64,000 bases of DNA, taken from NCBI GenBank assembly GCA_940337035.1, contig OW679202.1:19381200-19445199 (forward strand), in the 5' to 3' direction. Origin of the DNA: Agriotes lineatus (Eukaryota; Arthropoda; Insecta; Coleoptera; Elateridae). Each line of letters starts with the position of its first letter. The stretch's first letter is position 1. Positions 1-13,700 of the stretch are shown here, piece after piece. A program made the position numbers and the translations under genes. A model generated the notes under the pieces. It was not told the DNA's origin, did no database searches, and worked only from the letters and a program-made list of their open reading frames with translations.

Positions 1-2002
1 AATGATGGCTTCAGGGGCTTATTAGGTGCCTTTATTAAATTAATATAAAGCTCCAAAAGCAGCCAGAGCGAACGGTGACGTTTAGCAGCTCTATTTGTTT
101 TTGAAGAATTGTAAAATCATCAATATAGGGCTATTCCATACTTTACGGTGTCACATTCGGTTTGTTAGTAAGTAGAAATTCAAAGTTGGTTGTTCTAAGA
201 TGCCAATGGAGATAAATAAATTGTATTTTTATTCAATATAAATCCTGCAAGTTTCCTAGTTTTCCTTTCTATACTACTTTAGTTAAAATGATGGCTTCAG
301 GGGCTTATTAGGTGCCTTTATTAAATTAATATAAAGCTCCAAAAGCAGCCAGAGCGAACGGTGACGTTTAGCAGCTCTATTTGTTTTTGAAGAATTGTAA
401 AATCATCAATATAGGGCTATTCCATACTTTACGGTGTCACATTCGGTTTGTTAGTAAGTAGAAATTCAAAGTTGGTGGTTCTAAGACGCCAATGGAGTTA
501 GATAAATTGTATTTTTATTCAATATAAATCCTGCAAGTTTTCTAGTTTTCCTTTCTATACTACTTTAGTTAAAATGATGGCTTCAGGGGCTTATTAGGTG
601 CCTTTATTAAATTAATATAAAGCTCCAAAAGCAGCCAGAGCGAACGGTGACGTTTAGCAGCTCTATTTGTTTTTGAAGAATTGTAAAATCATCAATATAG
701 GACTATTCCATACTTTACGGTGTCACATTCGGTTTGTTAGTAAGTAGAAATTCAAAGTTGGTGGTTCTAAGACGCCAATGGAGTTAGATAAATTGTATTT
801 TTATTCAATATAAATCCTGCAAGTTACCTAGTTTTCCTTTCTATACTACTTTAGTTAAAATGATGGCTTCAGGGGCTTATTAGGTGCCTTTATTAAATTA
901 ATATAAAGCTCCAAAAGCAGCCAGAGCGAACGGTGACGTTTAGCAGCTCTATTTGTTTTTGAAGAATTGTAAAATCATCAATATAGGGCTATTCCATACT
1001 TTACGGTGTCACATTCGGTTTGTTAGTAAGTAGAAATTCAAAGTTGGTGGTTCTAAGACGCCAATGGAGTTAGATAAATTGTATTTTTATTCAATATAAA
1101 TCCTGCAAGTTTTCTAGTTTTCCTTTCTATACTACTTTAGTTAAAATGATGGCTTCAGGGGCTTATTAGGTGCCTTTATTAAATTAATATAAAGCTCCAA
1201 AAGCAGCCAGAGCGAACGGTGACGTTTAGCAGCTCTATTTGTTTTTGAAGAATTGTAAAATCATCAATATAGGGCTATTCCATACTTTACGGTGTCACAT
1301 TCGGTTTGTTAGTAAGTAGAAATTCAAAGTTGGTGGTTCTAAGACGCCAATGGAGATAAATAAATTGTATTTTTATTCAATATAAATCCTGCAAGTTTCC
1401 TAGTTTTCCTTTCTATACTACTTTAGTTAAAATGATGGCTTCAGGGGCTTATTAGGTGCCTTTATTAAATTAATATAAAGCTCCAAAAGCAGCCAGAGCG
1501 AACGGTGACGTTTAGCAGCTCTATTTGTTTTTGAAGAATTGTAAAATCATCAATATAGGGCTATTCCATACTTTACGGTGTCACATTCGGTTTGTTAGTA
1601 AGTAGAAATTCAAAGTTGGTGGTTCTAAGACGCCAATGGAGTTAGATAAATTGTATTTTTATTCAATATAAATCCTGCAAGTTTTCTAGTTTTCCTTTCT
1701 ATACTACTTTAGTTAAAATGATGGCTTCAGGGGCTTATTAGGTGCCTTTATTAAATTAATATAAAGCTCCAAAAGCAGCCAGAGCGAACGGTGACGTTTA
1801 GCAGCTCTATTTGTTTTTGAAGAATTGTAAAATCATCAATATAGGACTATTCCATACTTTACGGTGTCACATTCGGTTTGTTAGTAAGTAGAAATTCAAA
1901 GTTGGTGGTTCTAAGACGCCAATGAAGTTAGATAAATTGAATTTTTATTCAATATAAATCCTGCAAGTTTCCTAGTTTTCCTTTCTATACTATTTTAGTT
2001 AA
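1..2002. repeat. Satellite block of 286-bp monomers with 4-mer higher-order period
   Basis: Seven 286-bp monomers carry variants that recur every fourth unit. The ggactatt variant (instead of gggctatt) is at 701 and again at 1,845, exactly 1,144 bp (4 x 286) apart. Units 1 and 5 share gagataaataa, and units 2 and 6 share gttttctag. This block uses ctatttgtttttgaag where the rest of the array mostly has ctattggtttttgaag, so it is a separate subfamily. It runs off the left edge of the window. Confidence 0.9.
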
Positions 2003-2564
2003 AATGATGGCTTCAGGGGCTTATTAGGTGCCTTATTAAATTAATAATTCCAAAAGCAGCCAGAGCGAACGGTGACGTTTAGCAGCTCTATTGGTTTTTG
2101 AAGAATTGTAAAATCATCAATATAGGGCTATTCCATACTTTACGGTGTCACATTCGGTTTGTTAGTAAGTAGAAATTCAAAGTTGGTGGTTCTAAGACGC
2201 CAATGAAGTTAGATAAATTGAATTTTTATTCAATATAAATCCTGCAAGCTTCCTAGTTTTATTTTCTATACTATTTTAGTTAAAATGATGGCTTCAGGGG
2301 CTTATTAGGTGCCTTATTAAATTAATAATTCCAAAAGCAGACAGAGCGAACGGTGACGTTTAGCAGCTCTATTGGTTTTTGAAGAATTGTAAAATTATCA
2401 ATATAGGGCTATTCCATACTTTACGGTGTCACATTCGGTTTGTTAGTAAGTAGAAATTCAAAGTTGGTGGTTCTAAGACGCCAATGAAGTTAGATAAATT
2501 GAATTTTTATTCAATATAAATCCTGCAAGTTTCCTAGTTTTATTTTCTATACTATTTTAGTTAA

Positions 2565-5500
2565 AATGATGGCTTCAGGGGCTTATTAGGTGCCTTATTA
2601 AATTAATATAAAGCTCCAAAAGCAGCCAGAGCGAACGGTGACATTTAGCAGCTTTATTTGTGTTTGTAGAATTGGAAAATCTTCAATATAAAGCTATTCC
2701 GTTTTTTAGGGTGTCACATCCCGTTTGTTAGTACGTAGAAATTCAATGTTGGTGTTTATAAGACGCCGATGCAGTAAAATAAATTGTATTTTTTATTCAA
2801 CATAAATTATGCAAGTTTCCTAGTTTTCCTTTCTATACTATTTTAGTTAAAATGATGGCTTCAGGAGCTTATTATGTGTCATATTAAATTAATATGAAGC
2901 ACCAAAGCAGCCAGAGCGAACGGTGACGTTTAGCAGCTCTATTGGTTTTTGAAGAATTGTAAAATCATCAATATAGGGCTATTCCATACTTTACGGTGTC
3001 ACATTCGGTTTGTTAGTAAGTAGAAATTCAAAGTTGGTTGTTCTAAGATGCCAATGAAGTTAGATAAATTGAATTTTTATTCAATATAAATCCTGCAAGT
3101 TTCCTAGTTTTCCTTTCTATACTATTTTAGTTAAAATGATGGCTTCGGGGGCTTATTAGGTGCCATATTAAATTAATATAAAGCTCCAAAAGCAGCCAGA
3201 GCGAACGGTGACATCTAGCAGCTTTATTTGTGTTTGTAGAATTGGAAAATCTTCAATATAAAGCTATTCCGTTTTTTAGGGTGTCACATCCCGTTTGTTA
3301 GTACGTAGAAATTCAATGTTGGTGTTTCTAAGACGCCGATGCAGTAAAATAAATTGTATTTTTATTCAACATAAATTATGCAAGTTTCCTAGTTTTCCTT
3401 TCTATACTATTTTAGTTAAAATGATGGCTTCAGGAGCTTATTATGTGTCATATTAAATTAATATGAAGCTCCAAAGCAGCCAGAGCGAACGGTGACGTTT
3501 AGCAGCTCTATTGGTTTTTGAAGAATTGTAAAATCATCAATATAGGGCTATTCCATACTTTACGGTGTCACATTCGGTTTGTTAGTAAGTAGAAATTCAA
3601 AGTTGGTTGTTCTAAGATGCCAATGGAGATAAATAAATTGTATTTTTATTCAATATAAATCCTGGAAGTTTCCTAGTTTTCCTTTCTATACTACTTTAGT
3701 TAAAATGATGGCTTCGGGGGCTTATTAGGTTCCATATTAAATTAATATAAAGCTCCAAAAGCAGCCAGAGCGAACGGTGACATCTAGCAGCTTTATTTGT
3801 GTTTGTAGAATTGGAAAATCTTCAATATAAAGCTATTCCGTTTTTTAGGGTGTCACATCCCGTTTGTTAGTACGTAGAAATTTAATGTTGGTGTTTATAA
3901 GACGCCGATGCAGTAAAATAAATTGTATTTTTATTCAACATAAATTATGCAAGTTTCCTAGTTTTCCTTTCTATACTATTTTTGTTAAAATGATGGCTTC
4001 AGGAGCTTATTATGTGTCATATTAAATTAATATGAAGCTCCAAAGCAGCCAGAGCGAACGGTGACGTTTAGCAGCTCTATTGGTTTTTGAAGAATTGTAA
4101 AATCATCAATATAGGGCTATTCCATACTTTACGGTGTCACATTCGGTTAGTTAGTAAGTAGAAATTCAAAGTTGGTTGTTCTAAGATGCCAATGGAGATA
4201 AATAAATTGTATTTTTATTCAATATAAATCCTGGAAGTTTCCTAGTTTTCCTTTCTATACTACTTTAGTTAAAATGATGGCTTCGGGGGCTTATTAGGTG
4301 CCATATTAAATTAATATAAAGCTCCAAAAGCAGCCAGAGCGAACGGTGACATCTAGCAGCTTTATTTGTGTTTGTAGAATTGGAAAATCTTCAATATAAA
4401 GCTATTCCGTTTTTTAGGGTGTCACATCCCGTTTGTTAGTACGTAGAAATTTAATGTTGGTGTTTATAAGACGCCGATGCAGTAAAATAAATTGTATTTT
4501 TATTCAACATAAATTATGCAAGTTTCCTAGTTTTCCTTTCTATACTATTTTAGTTAAAATGATGGCTTCAGGAGCTTATTATGTGTCATATTAAATTAAT
4601 ATGAAGCTCCAAAGCAGCCAGAGCGAACGGTGACGTTTAGCAGCTCTATTGGTTTTTGAAGAATTGTAAAATCATCAATATAGGGCTATTCCATACTTTA
4701 CGGTGTCACATTCGGTTTGTTAGTAAGTAGAAATTCAAAGTTGGTTGTTCTAAGATGCCAATGGAGATAAATAAATTGTATTTTTATTCAACATAAATTA
4801 TGCAAGTTTCCTAGTTTTCCTTTCTATACTATTTTAGTTAAAATGATGGCTTCAGGAGCTTATTATGTGTCATATTAAATTAACATGAAGCTCCAAAGCA
4901 GCCAGAGCGAACGGTGACGTTTAGCAGCTCTATTGGTTTTTGAAGAATTGTAAAATCATCAATATAGGGCTATTCCATACTTTACGGTGTCACATTCGGT
5001 TTGTTAGTAAGTAGAAATTCAAAGTTGGTTGTTCTAAGATGCCAATGGAGATAAATAAATTGTATTTTTATTCAATATAAATCCTGGAAGTTACCTAGTT
5101 TTCCTTTCTATACTACTTTAGTTAAAATGATGGCTTCGGGGGCTTATTAGGTGCCATATTAAATTAATATAAAGCTCCAAAAGCAGCCAGAGCGAACGGT
5201 GACATCTAGCAGCTTTATTTGTGTTTGTAGAATTGGAAAATCTTCAATATAAAGCTATTCCGTTTTTTAGGGTGTCACATCCCGTTTGTTAGTACGTAGA
5301 AATTTAATGTTGGTGTTTCTAAGACGCCGATGCAGTAAAATAAATTGTATTTTTATTCAACATAAATTATGCAAGTTTCCTAGTTTTCCTTTCTATACTA
5401 TTTTAGTTAAAATGATGGCTTCAGGAGCTTATTATGTGTCACATTAAATTAATATGAAGCTCCAAAGCAGCCAGAGCGAACGGTGACGTTTAGCAGCTCT

Positions 5501-5694
5501 ATTGGTTTTTGAAGAATTGTAAAATCATCAATATAGGGCTATTCCATACTTTACGGTGTCACATTCGGTTTGTTAGTAAGTAGAAATTCAAAGTTGGTGG
5601 TTCTAAGACGCCAATGGAGTTAGATAAATTGTATTTTTATTCAATATAAATCCTGCAAGTTTCCTAGTTTTCCTTTCTATGCTATTTTAGTTAA
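2565..5694. repeat. Satellite block with dimeric (about 569 bp) higher-order repeat
   Basis: Two diverged monomer types alternate. One has acatctagcagctttatt and a gggtgtcacatcccg block. The next begins with ggagcttattatgtgtca. The first type's diagnostic acat(c/t)tag lies at 2,641, 3,211, 3,780 and 4,349, steps of 570, 569 and 569 bp, then at 5,202. The larger last step (853 bp) reflects an extra monomer at about 4,571-4,855 that looks chimeric: its middle is of the common type (ggagataaataaattg) and its end is of the diverged type (caacataaattatg). That is the mark of a crossover or conversion within the array. Confidence 0.9.
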
Positions 5695-8504
5695 AATGAT
5701 GACTTCAGGGGCTTATTAGGTGCCTTATTAAATTAATAATTCCAAAAGCAGCCAGAGCGAACGGTGACGTTTAGCAGCTCTATTGGTTTTTGAAGAATTG
5801 TAAAATCATCAATATAGGGCTATTCCATACTTTACGGTGTCACATTCGGTTTGTTAGTAAGTAGAAATTCAAAGTTGGTGGTTCTAAGACGCCAATGAAG
5901 TTAGATAAATTGAATTTTTATTCAATATAAATCCTGCAAGTTTCCTAGTTTTCCTTTCTATACTATTTTAGTTAAAATGATGGCTTCAGGGGCTTATTAG
6001 GTGCCTTATTAAATTAATAATTCCAAAAGCAGCCAGAGCGAACGGTGACGTTCAGCAGCTCTATTGGTTTTTGAAGAATTGTAAAATCATCAATATAGGG
6101 CTATTCCATACTTTACGGTGTCACATTCGGTTTGTTAGTAAGTAGAAATTCTAAGTTGGTGGTTCTAAGACGCCAATGAAGTTAGATAAATTGAATTTTT
6201 ATTCAATATAAATCCTGCAAGTTTCCTAGTTTTCCTTTCTATACTATTTTAGTTAAAATGATGGCTTCAGGGGCTTATTAGGTGCCTTATTAAATTAATA
6301 ATTCCAAAAGCAGCCAGAGCGCACGGTGACGTTTAGCAGCTCTATTGGTTTTTGAAGAATTGTAAAATCATCAATATAGGGCTATTCCATACTTTACGGT
6401 GTCACATTCGGTTTGTTAGTAAGTAGAAATTCAAAGTTGGTGGTTCTAAGACGCCAATGGAGTTAGATAAATTGAATTTTTATTCAATATAAATCCTGCA
6501 AGTGACCTAGTGTTCCTTCCTATACTATTTTAGTTAAAATGATGACTTCAGGGGCTTATTAGGTGCCTTATTAAATTAATAATTCCAAAAGCAGCCAAAG
6601 CGAACGGTGACGTTTAGCAGCTCTATTGGTTTTTGAAGAATTGTAAAATCATCAATATAGGGCTATTCCATACTTTACGGTGTCACATTCGGTTTGTTAG
6701 TAAGTTCAAATTCAAAGTTGGTGGTTCTAAGACGCCAATGGAGTTAGATAAATTGTATTTTTATTCAATATAAATCCTGCAAGTGTCCTAGTTTTCCTTT
6801 CTATACTATTTTAGTTAATATGATGACTTCAGGGGCTTATTAGGTGCCTTATTAAATTAATAATTCCAAAAGCAGCCAAAGCGAACGGTGACGTTTAGCA
6901 GCTCTATTGGTTTTTGAAGAATTGTAAAATCATCAATATAGGGCTATTCCATACTTTACGGTGTCACATTCGGTTTGTTAGTAAGTTCAAATTCAAAGTT
7001 GGTGGTTCTAAGACGCCAATGGAGTTAGATAAATTGTATTTTTATTCAATATAAATCCTGCAAGTGTCCTAGTTTTCCTTTCTATACTATTTTAGTTAAT
7101 ATGATGACTTCAGGGGCTTATTAGGTGCCTTATTAAATTAATAATTCCAAAAGCAGCCAAAGCGAACGGTGACGTTTAGCAGCTCTATTGGTTTTTGAAG
7201 AATTGTAAAATCATCAATATAGGGCTATTCCATACTTTACGGTGTCACATTCGGTTTGTTAGTAAGTTCAAATTCAAAGTTGGTGGTTCTAAGACGCCAA
7301 TGGAGTTAGATAAATTGTATTTTTATTCAATATAAATCCTGCTAGTGTCCTAGTTTTCCTTTCTATACTATTTTAGTTAATATGATGACTTCAGGGGCTT
7401 ATTAGGTGCCTTATTAAATTAATAATTCCAAAAGCAGCCAAAGCGAACGGTGACGTTTAGCAGCTCTATTGGTTTTTGAAGAATTGTAAAATCATCAATA
7501 TAGGGCTATTCCATACTTTACGGTGTCACATTCGGTTTGTTAGTAAGTAGAAATTCAAAGTTGGTGGTTCTAAGACGCCAATGAAGTTAGATAAATTGAA
7601 TTTTTATTCAATATAAATCCTGCAAGTTTCCTAGTTTTCCTTTCTATACTATTTTAGTTAAAATGATGGCTTCAGGGGCTTATTAGGTGCCTTATTAAAT
7701 TAATAATTCCAAAAGCAGCCAGAGCGAACGGTGACGTTTAGCAGCTCTATTGGTTTTTGAAGAATTGTAAAATCATCAATATAGGGCTATTCCATACTTT
7801 ACGGTGTCACATTCGGTTTGTTAGTAAGTAGAAATTCAAAGTTGGTTGTTCTAAGACGCCAATGAAGTTAGATAAATTGAATTTTTATTCAATATAAATC
7901 CTGCAAGTTTCCTAGTTTTCCTTTCTATACTATTTTAGATAAAATGATGGCTTCAGGGGCTTACTAGGTGCCTTATTAAATTAATAATTCCAAAAGCAGC
8001 CAGAGCGAACGGTGACGTTTAGCAGCTCTATTGGTTTTTGAAGAATTGTAAAATCATCAATATAGGGCTATTCCATACTTTACGGTGTCACATTCGGTTT
8101 GTTAGTAAGTAGAAATTCAAAGTTGGTGGTTCTAAGACGCCAATGAAGTTAGATAAATTGAATTTTTATTCAATATAAATCCTGCAAGCTTCCTAGTTTT
8201 CCTTTCTATACTATTTTAGTTAATATGATGGCTTCAGGGGCTTATTAGGTGCCTTATTAAATTAATAATTCCAAAAGCAGCCAGAGCGAACGGTGACGTT
8301 TAGCAGCTCTATTGGTTTTTGAAGAATTGTAAAATCATCAATATAGGGCTATTCCATACTTTACGGTGTCACATTCGGTTTGTTAGTAAGTAGAAATTTA
8401 AAGTTGGTGGTTCTAAGACGCCAATGGAGTTAGATAAATTGTATTTTTATTCAATATAAATCCTGCAAGTTTCCTAGTTTTCCTTTCTATACTATTTTAG
8501 TTAA

Positions 8505-10782
8505 AATGATGGCTTCAGGGGCTTATTAGGTGCCTTATTAAATTAATATAAAGCTCCAAAAGCAGCCAGAGCGAACGGTGACATTTAGCAGCTTTATTTG
8601 TGTTTGTAGAATTGGAAAATCTTCAATATAAAGCTATTCCGTTTTTTAGGGTGTCACATCACGTTTGTTAGTACGTAGAAATTCAATGTTGGTGTTTATA
8701 AGACGCCGATGCAGTAAAATAAATTGTATTTTTTATTCAACATAAATTATGCAAGTTTCCTAGTTTTCCTTTCTATACTATTTTAGTTAAAATGATGGCT
8801 TCAGGAGCTTATTATGTGTCACATTAAATTAATATGAAGCTCCAAAGCAGCCAGAGCGAACGGTGACGTTTAGCAGCTCTATTGGTTTTTGAAGAATTGT
8901 AAAATTATCAATATAGGGCTATTCCATACTTTACGGGGTCACATTCGGTTTGTTAGTAAGTAGAAATTAAAAGTTGGTTGTTCTAAGATGCCAATGGAAA
9001 TAGATAAATTGTATTTTTATTCAATATAAATCCTGGAAGTTTCCTAGTTTTCCTTTCTCTACTATATTAGTTAAAATGATGGCTTCGGGGGCTTATTAGG
9101 TGCCATATTAAATTAATATAAAGCTCCAAAAGCAGCCAGAGCGAACGGTGACATCTAGCAGCTTTATTTGTGTTTGTAGAATTGGAAAATCTTCAATATA
9201 AAGCTATTCCGTTTTTTAGGGTGTCACATCCCGTTTGTTAGTACGTAGAAATTCAATGTTGGTGTTTATAAGACGCCGATGCAGTAAAATAAATTGTATT
9301 TTTTATTCAACATAAATTATGCAAGTTTCCTAGTTTTCCTTTCTATACTATTTTAGTTAAAATGATGGCTTCAGGAGCTTATTATGTGTCACATTAAATT
9401 AATATGAAGCTCCAAAGCAGCCAGAGCGAACGGTGACGTTTAGCAGCTCTATTGGTTTTTGAAGAATTGTAAAATCATCAATATAGGGCTATTCCATACT
9501 TTACGGTGTCACATTCGGTTTGTTAGTAAGTAGAAATTCAAAGTTGGTTGTTCTAAGATGCCAATGGAGATAAATAAATTGTATTTTTATTCAATATAAA
9601 TCCTGGAAGTTCCCTAGTTTTCCTTTCTATACTACTTTAGTTAAAATGATTTCTTCGGGGGCTTATTAGGTGCCATATTAAATTAATATAAAGCTCCAAA
9701 AGCAGCCAGAGCGAACGGTGACATCTAGCAGCTTTATTTGTGTTTGTAGAATTGGAAAATCTTCAATATAAAGCTATTCCGTTTTTTAGGGTGTCACATC
9801 CCGTTTGTTAGTACGTAGAAATTCAATGTTGGTGTTTCTAAGACGCCGATGCAGTAAAATAAATTGTATTTTTATTCAACATAAATTATGCAAGTTTCCT
9901 AGTTTTCCTTTCTATACTATTTTAGTTAAAATGATGGCTTCAGGAGCTTATTATGTGTCATATTAAATTAATATGAAGCTCCAAAGCAGCCAGAGCGAAC
10001 GGTGACGTTTAGCAGCTCTATTGGTTTTTGAAGAATTGTAAAATCATCAATATAGGGCTATTCCATACTTTACGGTGTCACATTCGGTTTGTTAGTAAGT
10101 AGAAATTCAAAGTTGGTTGTTCTAAGATGCCAATGGAGATAAATAAATTGTATTTTTATTCAATATAAATCCTGGAAGTTTCCTAGTTTTCCTTTCTATA
10201 CTACTTTAGTTAAAATGATGGCTTCGGGGGCTTATTAGGTGCCATATTAAATTAATATAAAGCTCCAAAAGCAGCCAGAGCGAACGGTGACATCTAGCAG
10301 CTTTATTTGTGTTTGTAGAATTGGAAAATCTTCAATATAAAGCTATTCCGTTTTTTAGGGTGTCACATCCCGTTTGTTAGTACGTAGAAATTCAATGTTG
10401 GTGTTTCTAAGACGCCGATGCAGTAAAATAAATTGTATTTTTATTCAACATAAATTATGCAAGTTTCCTAGTTTTCCTTTCTATACTATTTTAGTTAAAA
10501 TGATGGCTTCAGGAGCTTATTATGTGTCATATTAAATTAATATGAAGCTCCAAAGCAGCCAGAGCGAACGGTGACGTTTAGCAGCTCTATTGGTTTTTGA
10601 AGCATTGTAAAATCATCAATATAGGGCTATTCCATACTTTACGGTGTCACATTCGGTTTGTTAGTAAGTAGAAATTCAAAGTTGGTGGTTCTAAGACGCC
10701 AATGGAGTTAGATAAATTGTATTTTTATTCAATATAAATCCTGCAAGTTTCCTAGTTTTCCTTTCTATACTATTTTAGTTAA
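8505..10782. repeat. Second block of the dimeric satellite repeat
   Basis: The same alternating pair of monomer types returns. The acat(c/t)tag marker is at 8,581, 9,151, 9,721 and 10,290, spaced 570, 570 and 569 bp. The block is nested between stretches of the 281-bp form, so the dimer has been moved or amplified at least twice. Single dimers also occur near 13,949, 19,576, 23,796, 26,611 and 29,148, in each case the diverged monomer followed directly by the ggagcttattatg (or ggaacttattatg) monomer. Confidence 0.88.
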
Positions 10783-13700
10783 AATGATGGCTTCAGGGGC
10801 TTATTAGGTGCCTTATTAAATTAATAATTCCAAAAGCAGCCAGAGCGAACGGTGACGTTTAGCAGCTCTATTGGTTTTTGAAGAATTGTAAAATCATCAA
10901 TATAGGGCTATTCCATACTTTACGGTGTCACATTCGGTTTGTTAGTAAGTAGAAATTCAAAGTTGGGTGTTCTAAGACGCCAATGAAGTTAGATAAATTG
11001 AATTTTTATTCAATATAAATCCTGCAAGTTTCCTAGTTTTCCTTTCAATACTATTTTAGTTAAAATGATGGCTTCAGGGGCTTATTAGGTGCCTTATTAA
11101 ATTAATAATTCCAAAAGCAGCCAGAGCGAACGGTGACGTTTAGCAGCTCTATTGGTTTTTGAAGAATTGTAAAATCATCAATATAGGGCTATTCCATACT
11201 TTACGATGTCACATTCGGTTTGTTAGTAAGTAGAAATTCAAAGTTGGTGGTTCTAAGACGCCAATGAAGTTAGATAAATTGAATTTTTATTCAATATAAA
11301 TCCTGCAAGTTTCCTAGTTTTCCTTTCTATACTATTTTAGTTAAAATGATGGCTTCAGGGGCTTATTAGGTGCCTTATTAAATTAATAATTCCAAAAGCA
11401 GCCAGAGCGAACGGTGACGTTTAGCAGCTCTATTGGTTTTTGAAGAATTGTAAAATCATCAATATAGGGCTATTCCATACTTTACGGTGTCACATTCGGT
11501 TTGTTAGTAAGTAGAAATTCAAAGTTGGTGGTTCTAAGACGCCAATGAAGTTAGATAAATTGAATTTTTATTCAATATAAATCCTGCAAGTTTCCTAGTT
11601 TTCCTTTCTATACTATTTTAGTTAAAATGATGGCTTCAGGGGCTTATTAGGTGCCTTATTAAATTAATAATTCCAAAAGCAGCCAGAGCGAACGGTGACG
11701 TTTAGCAGCTCTATTGGTTTTTGAAGAATTGTAAAATCATCAATATAGGGCTATTCCATACTTTACGATGTCACATTCGGTTTGTTAGTAAGTAGAAATT
11801 CAAAGTTGGTGGTTCTAAGACGCCAATGAAGTTAGATAAATTGAATTTTTATTCAATATAAATCCTGCAAGTTTCCTAGTTTTCCTTTCTATACTATTTT
11901 AGTTAAAATGATGGCTTCAGGGGCTTATTAGGTGCCTTATTAAATTAATAATTCCAATAGCAGCCAGAGCGAACGGTGACGTTTAGCAGCTCTATTGGTT
12001 TTTGAAGAATTGTAAAATCATCAATATAGGGCTATTCCATACTTTACGATGTCACATTCGGTTTGTTAGTAAGTAGAAATTCAAAGTTGGTGGTTCTAAG
12101 ACGCCAATGAAGTTAGATAAATTGAATTTTTATTCAATATAAATTCTGCAAGTTTCCTAGTTTTCCTTTCTATACTATTTTAGTTAAAATGATGGCTTCA
12201 GGGGCTTATTAGGTGCCTTATTAAATTAATAATTCCAAAAGCAGCCAGAGCGAACGGTGACGTTTAGCAGCTCTATTGGTTTTTGAAGAATTGTAAAATC
12301 ATCAATATAGGGCTATTCCATACTTTACGGTGTCACATTCGGTTTGTTAGTAAGTAGAAATTCAAAGTTGGTGGTTCTAAGACGCCAATGAAGTTAGATA
12401 AATTGAATTTTTATTCAATATAAATCCTGCAAGTTTCCTAGTTTTCCTTTCAATCCTATTTTAGTTAAAATGATGGCTTCAGGGGCTTATTAGGTGCCTT
12501 ATTAAATTAATAATTCCAAAAGCAGCCAGAGCGAACGGTGACGTTTAGCAGCTCTATTGGTTTTTGAAGAATTGTAAAATCATCAATATAGGGCTATTCC
12601 ATACTTTACGGTGTCACATTCGGTTTGTTAGTAAGTAGAAATTCAAAGTTGGTGGTTCTAAGACGCCAATGAAGTTAGATAAATTGAATTTTTATTCAAT
12701 ATAAATCCTGCAAGTTTCCTAGTTTTCCTTTCAATACTATTTTAGTTAAAATGATGGCTTCAGGGGCTTATTAGGTGCCTTATTAAATTAATAATTCCAA
12801 AAGCAGCCAGAGCGAACGGTGACGTTTAGCAGCTCTATTGGTTTTTGAAGAATTGTAAAATCATCAATATAGGGCTATTCCATACTTTACGATGTCACAT
12901 TCGGTTTGTTAGTAAGTAGAAATTCAAAGTTGGTGGTTCTAAGACGCCAATGAAGTTAGATAAATTGAATTTTTATTCAATATAAATCCTGCAAGTTTCC
13001 TAGTTTTCCTTTCTATACTATTTTAGTTAAAATGATGGCTTCAGGGGCTTATTAGGTGCCTTATTAAATTAATAATTCCAAAAGCAGCCAGAGCGAACGG
13101 TGACGTTTAGCAGCTCTATTGGTTTTTGAAGAATTGTAAAATCATCAATATAGGGCTATTCCATACTTTACGGTGTCACATTCGGTTTGTTAGTAAGTAG
13201 AAATTCAAAGTTGGTGGTTCTAAGACGCCAATGAAGTTAGATAAATTGAATTTTTATTCAATATAAATCCTGCAAGTTTCCTAGTTTTCCTTTCTATACT
13301 ATTTTAGTTAAAATGATGGCTTCAGGGGCTTATTAGGTGCCTTATTAAATTAATAATTCCAAAAGCAGCCAGAGCGAACGGTGACGTTTAGCAGCTCTAT
13401 TGGTTTTTGAAGAATTGTAAAATCATCAATATAGGGCTATTCCATACTTTACGGTGTCACATTCGGTTTGTTAGTAAGTAGAAATTCAAAGTTGGTGGTT
13501 CTAAGACGCCAATGAAGTTAGATAAATTGAATTTTTATTCAATATAAATCCTGCAAGTTTCCTAGTTTTCCTTTCTATACTATTTTAGTTAAAATGATGG
13601 CTTCAGGGGCTTATTAGCTGCCTTATTAAATTAATAATTCCAAAAGCAGCCAGAGCGAACGGTGACGTTTAGCAGCTCTATTGGTTTTTGAAGAATTGTA

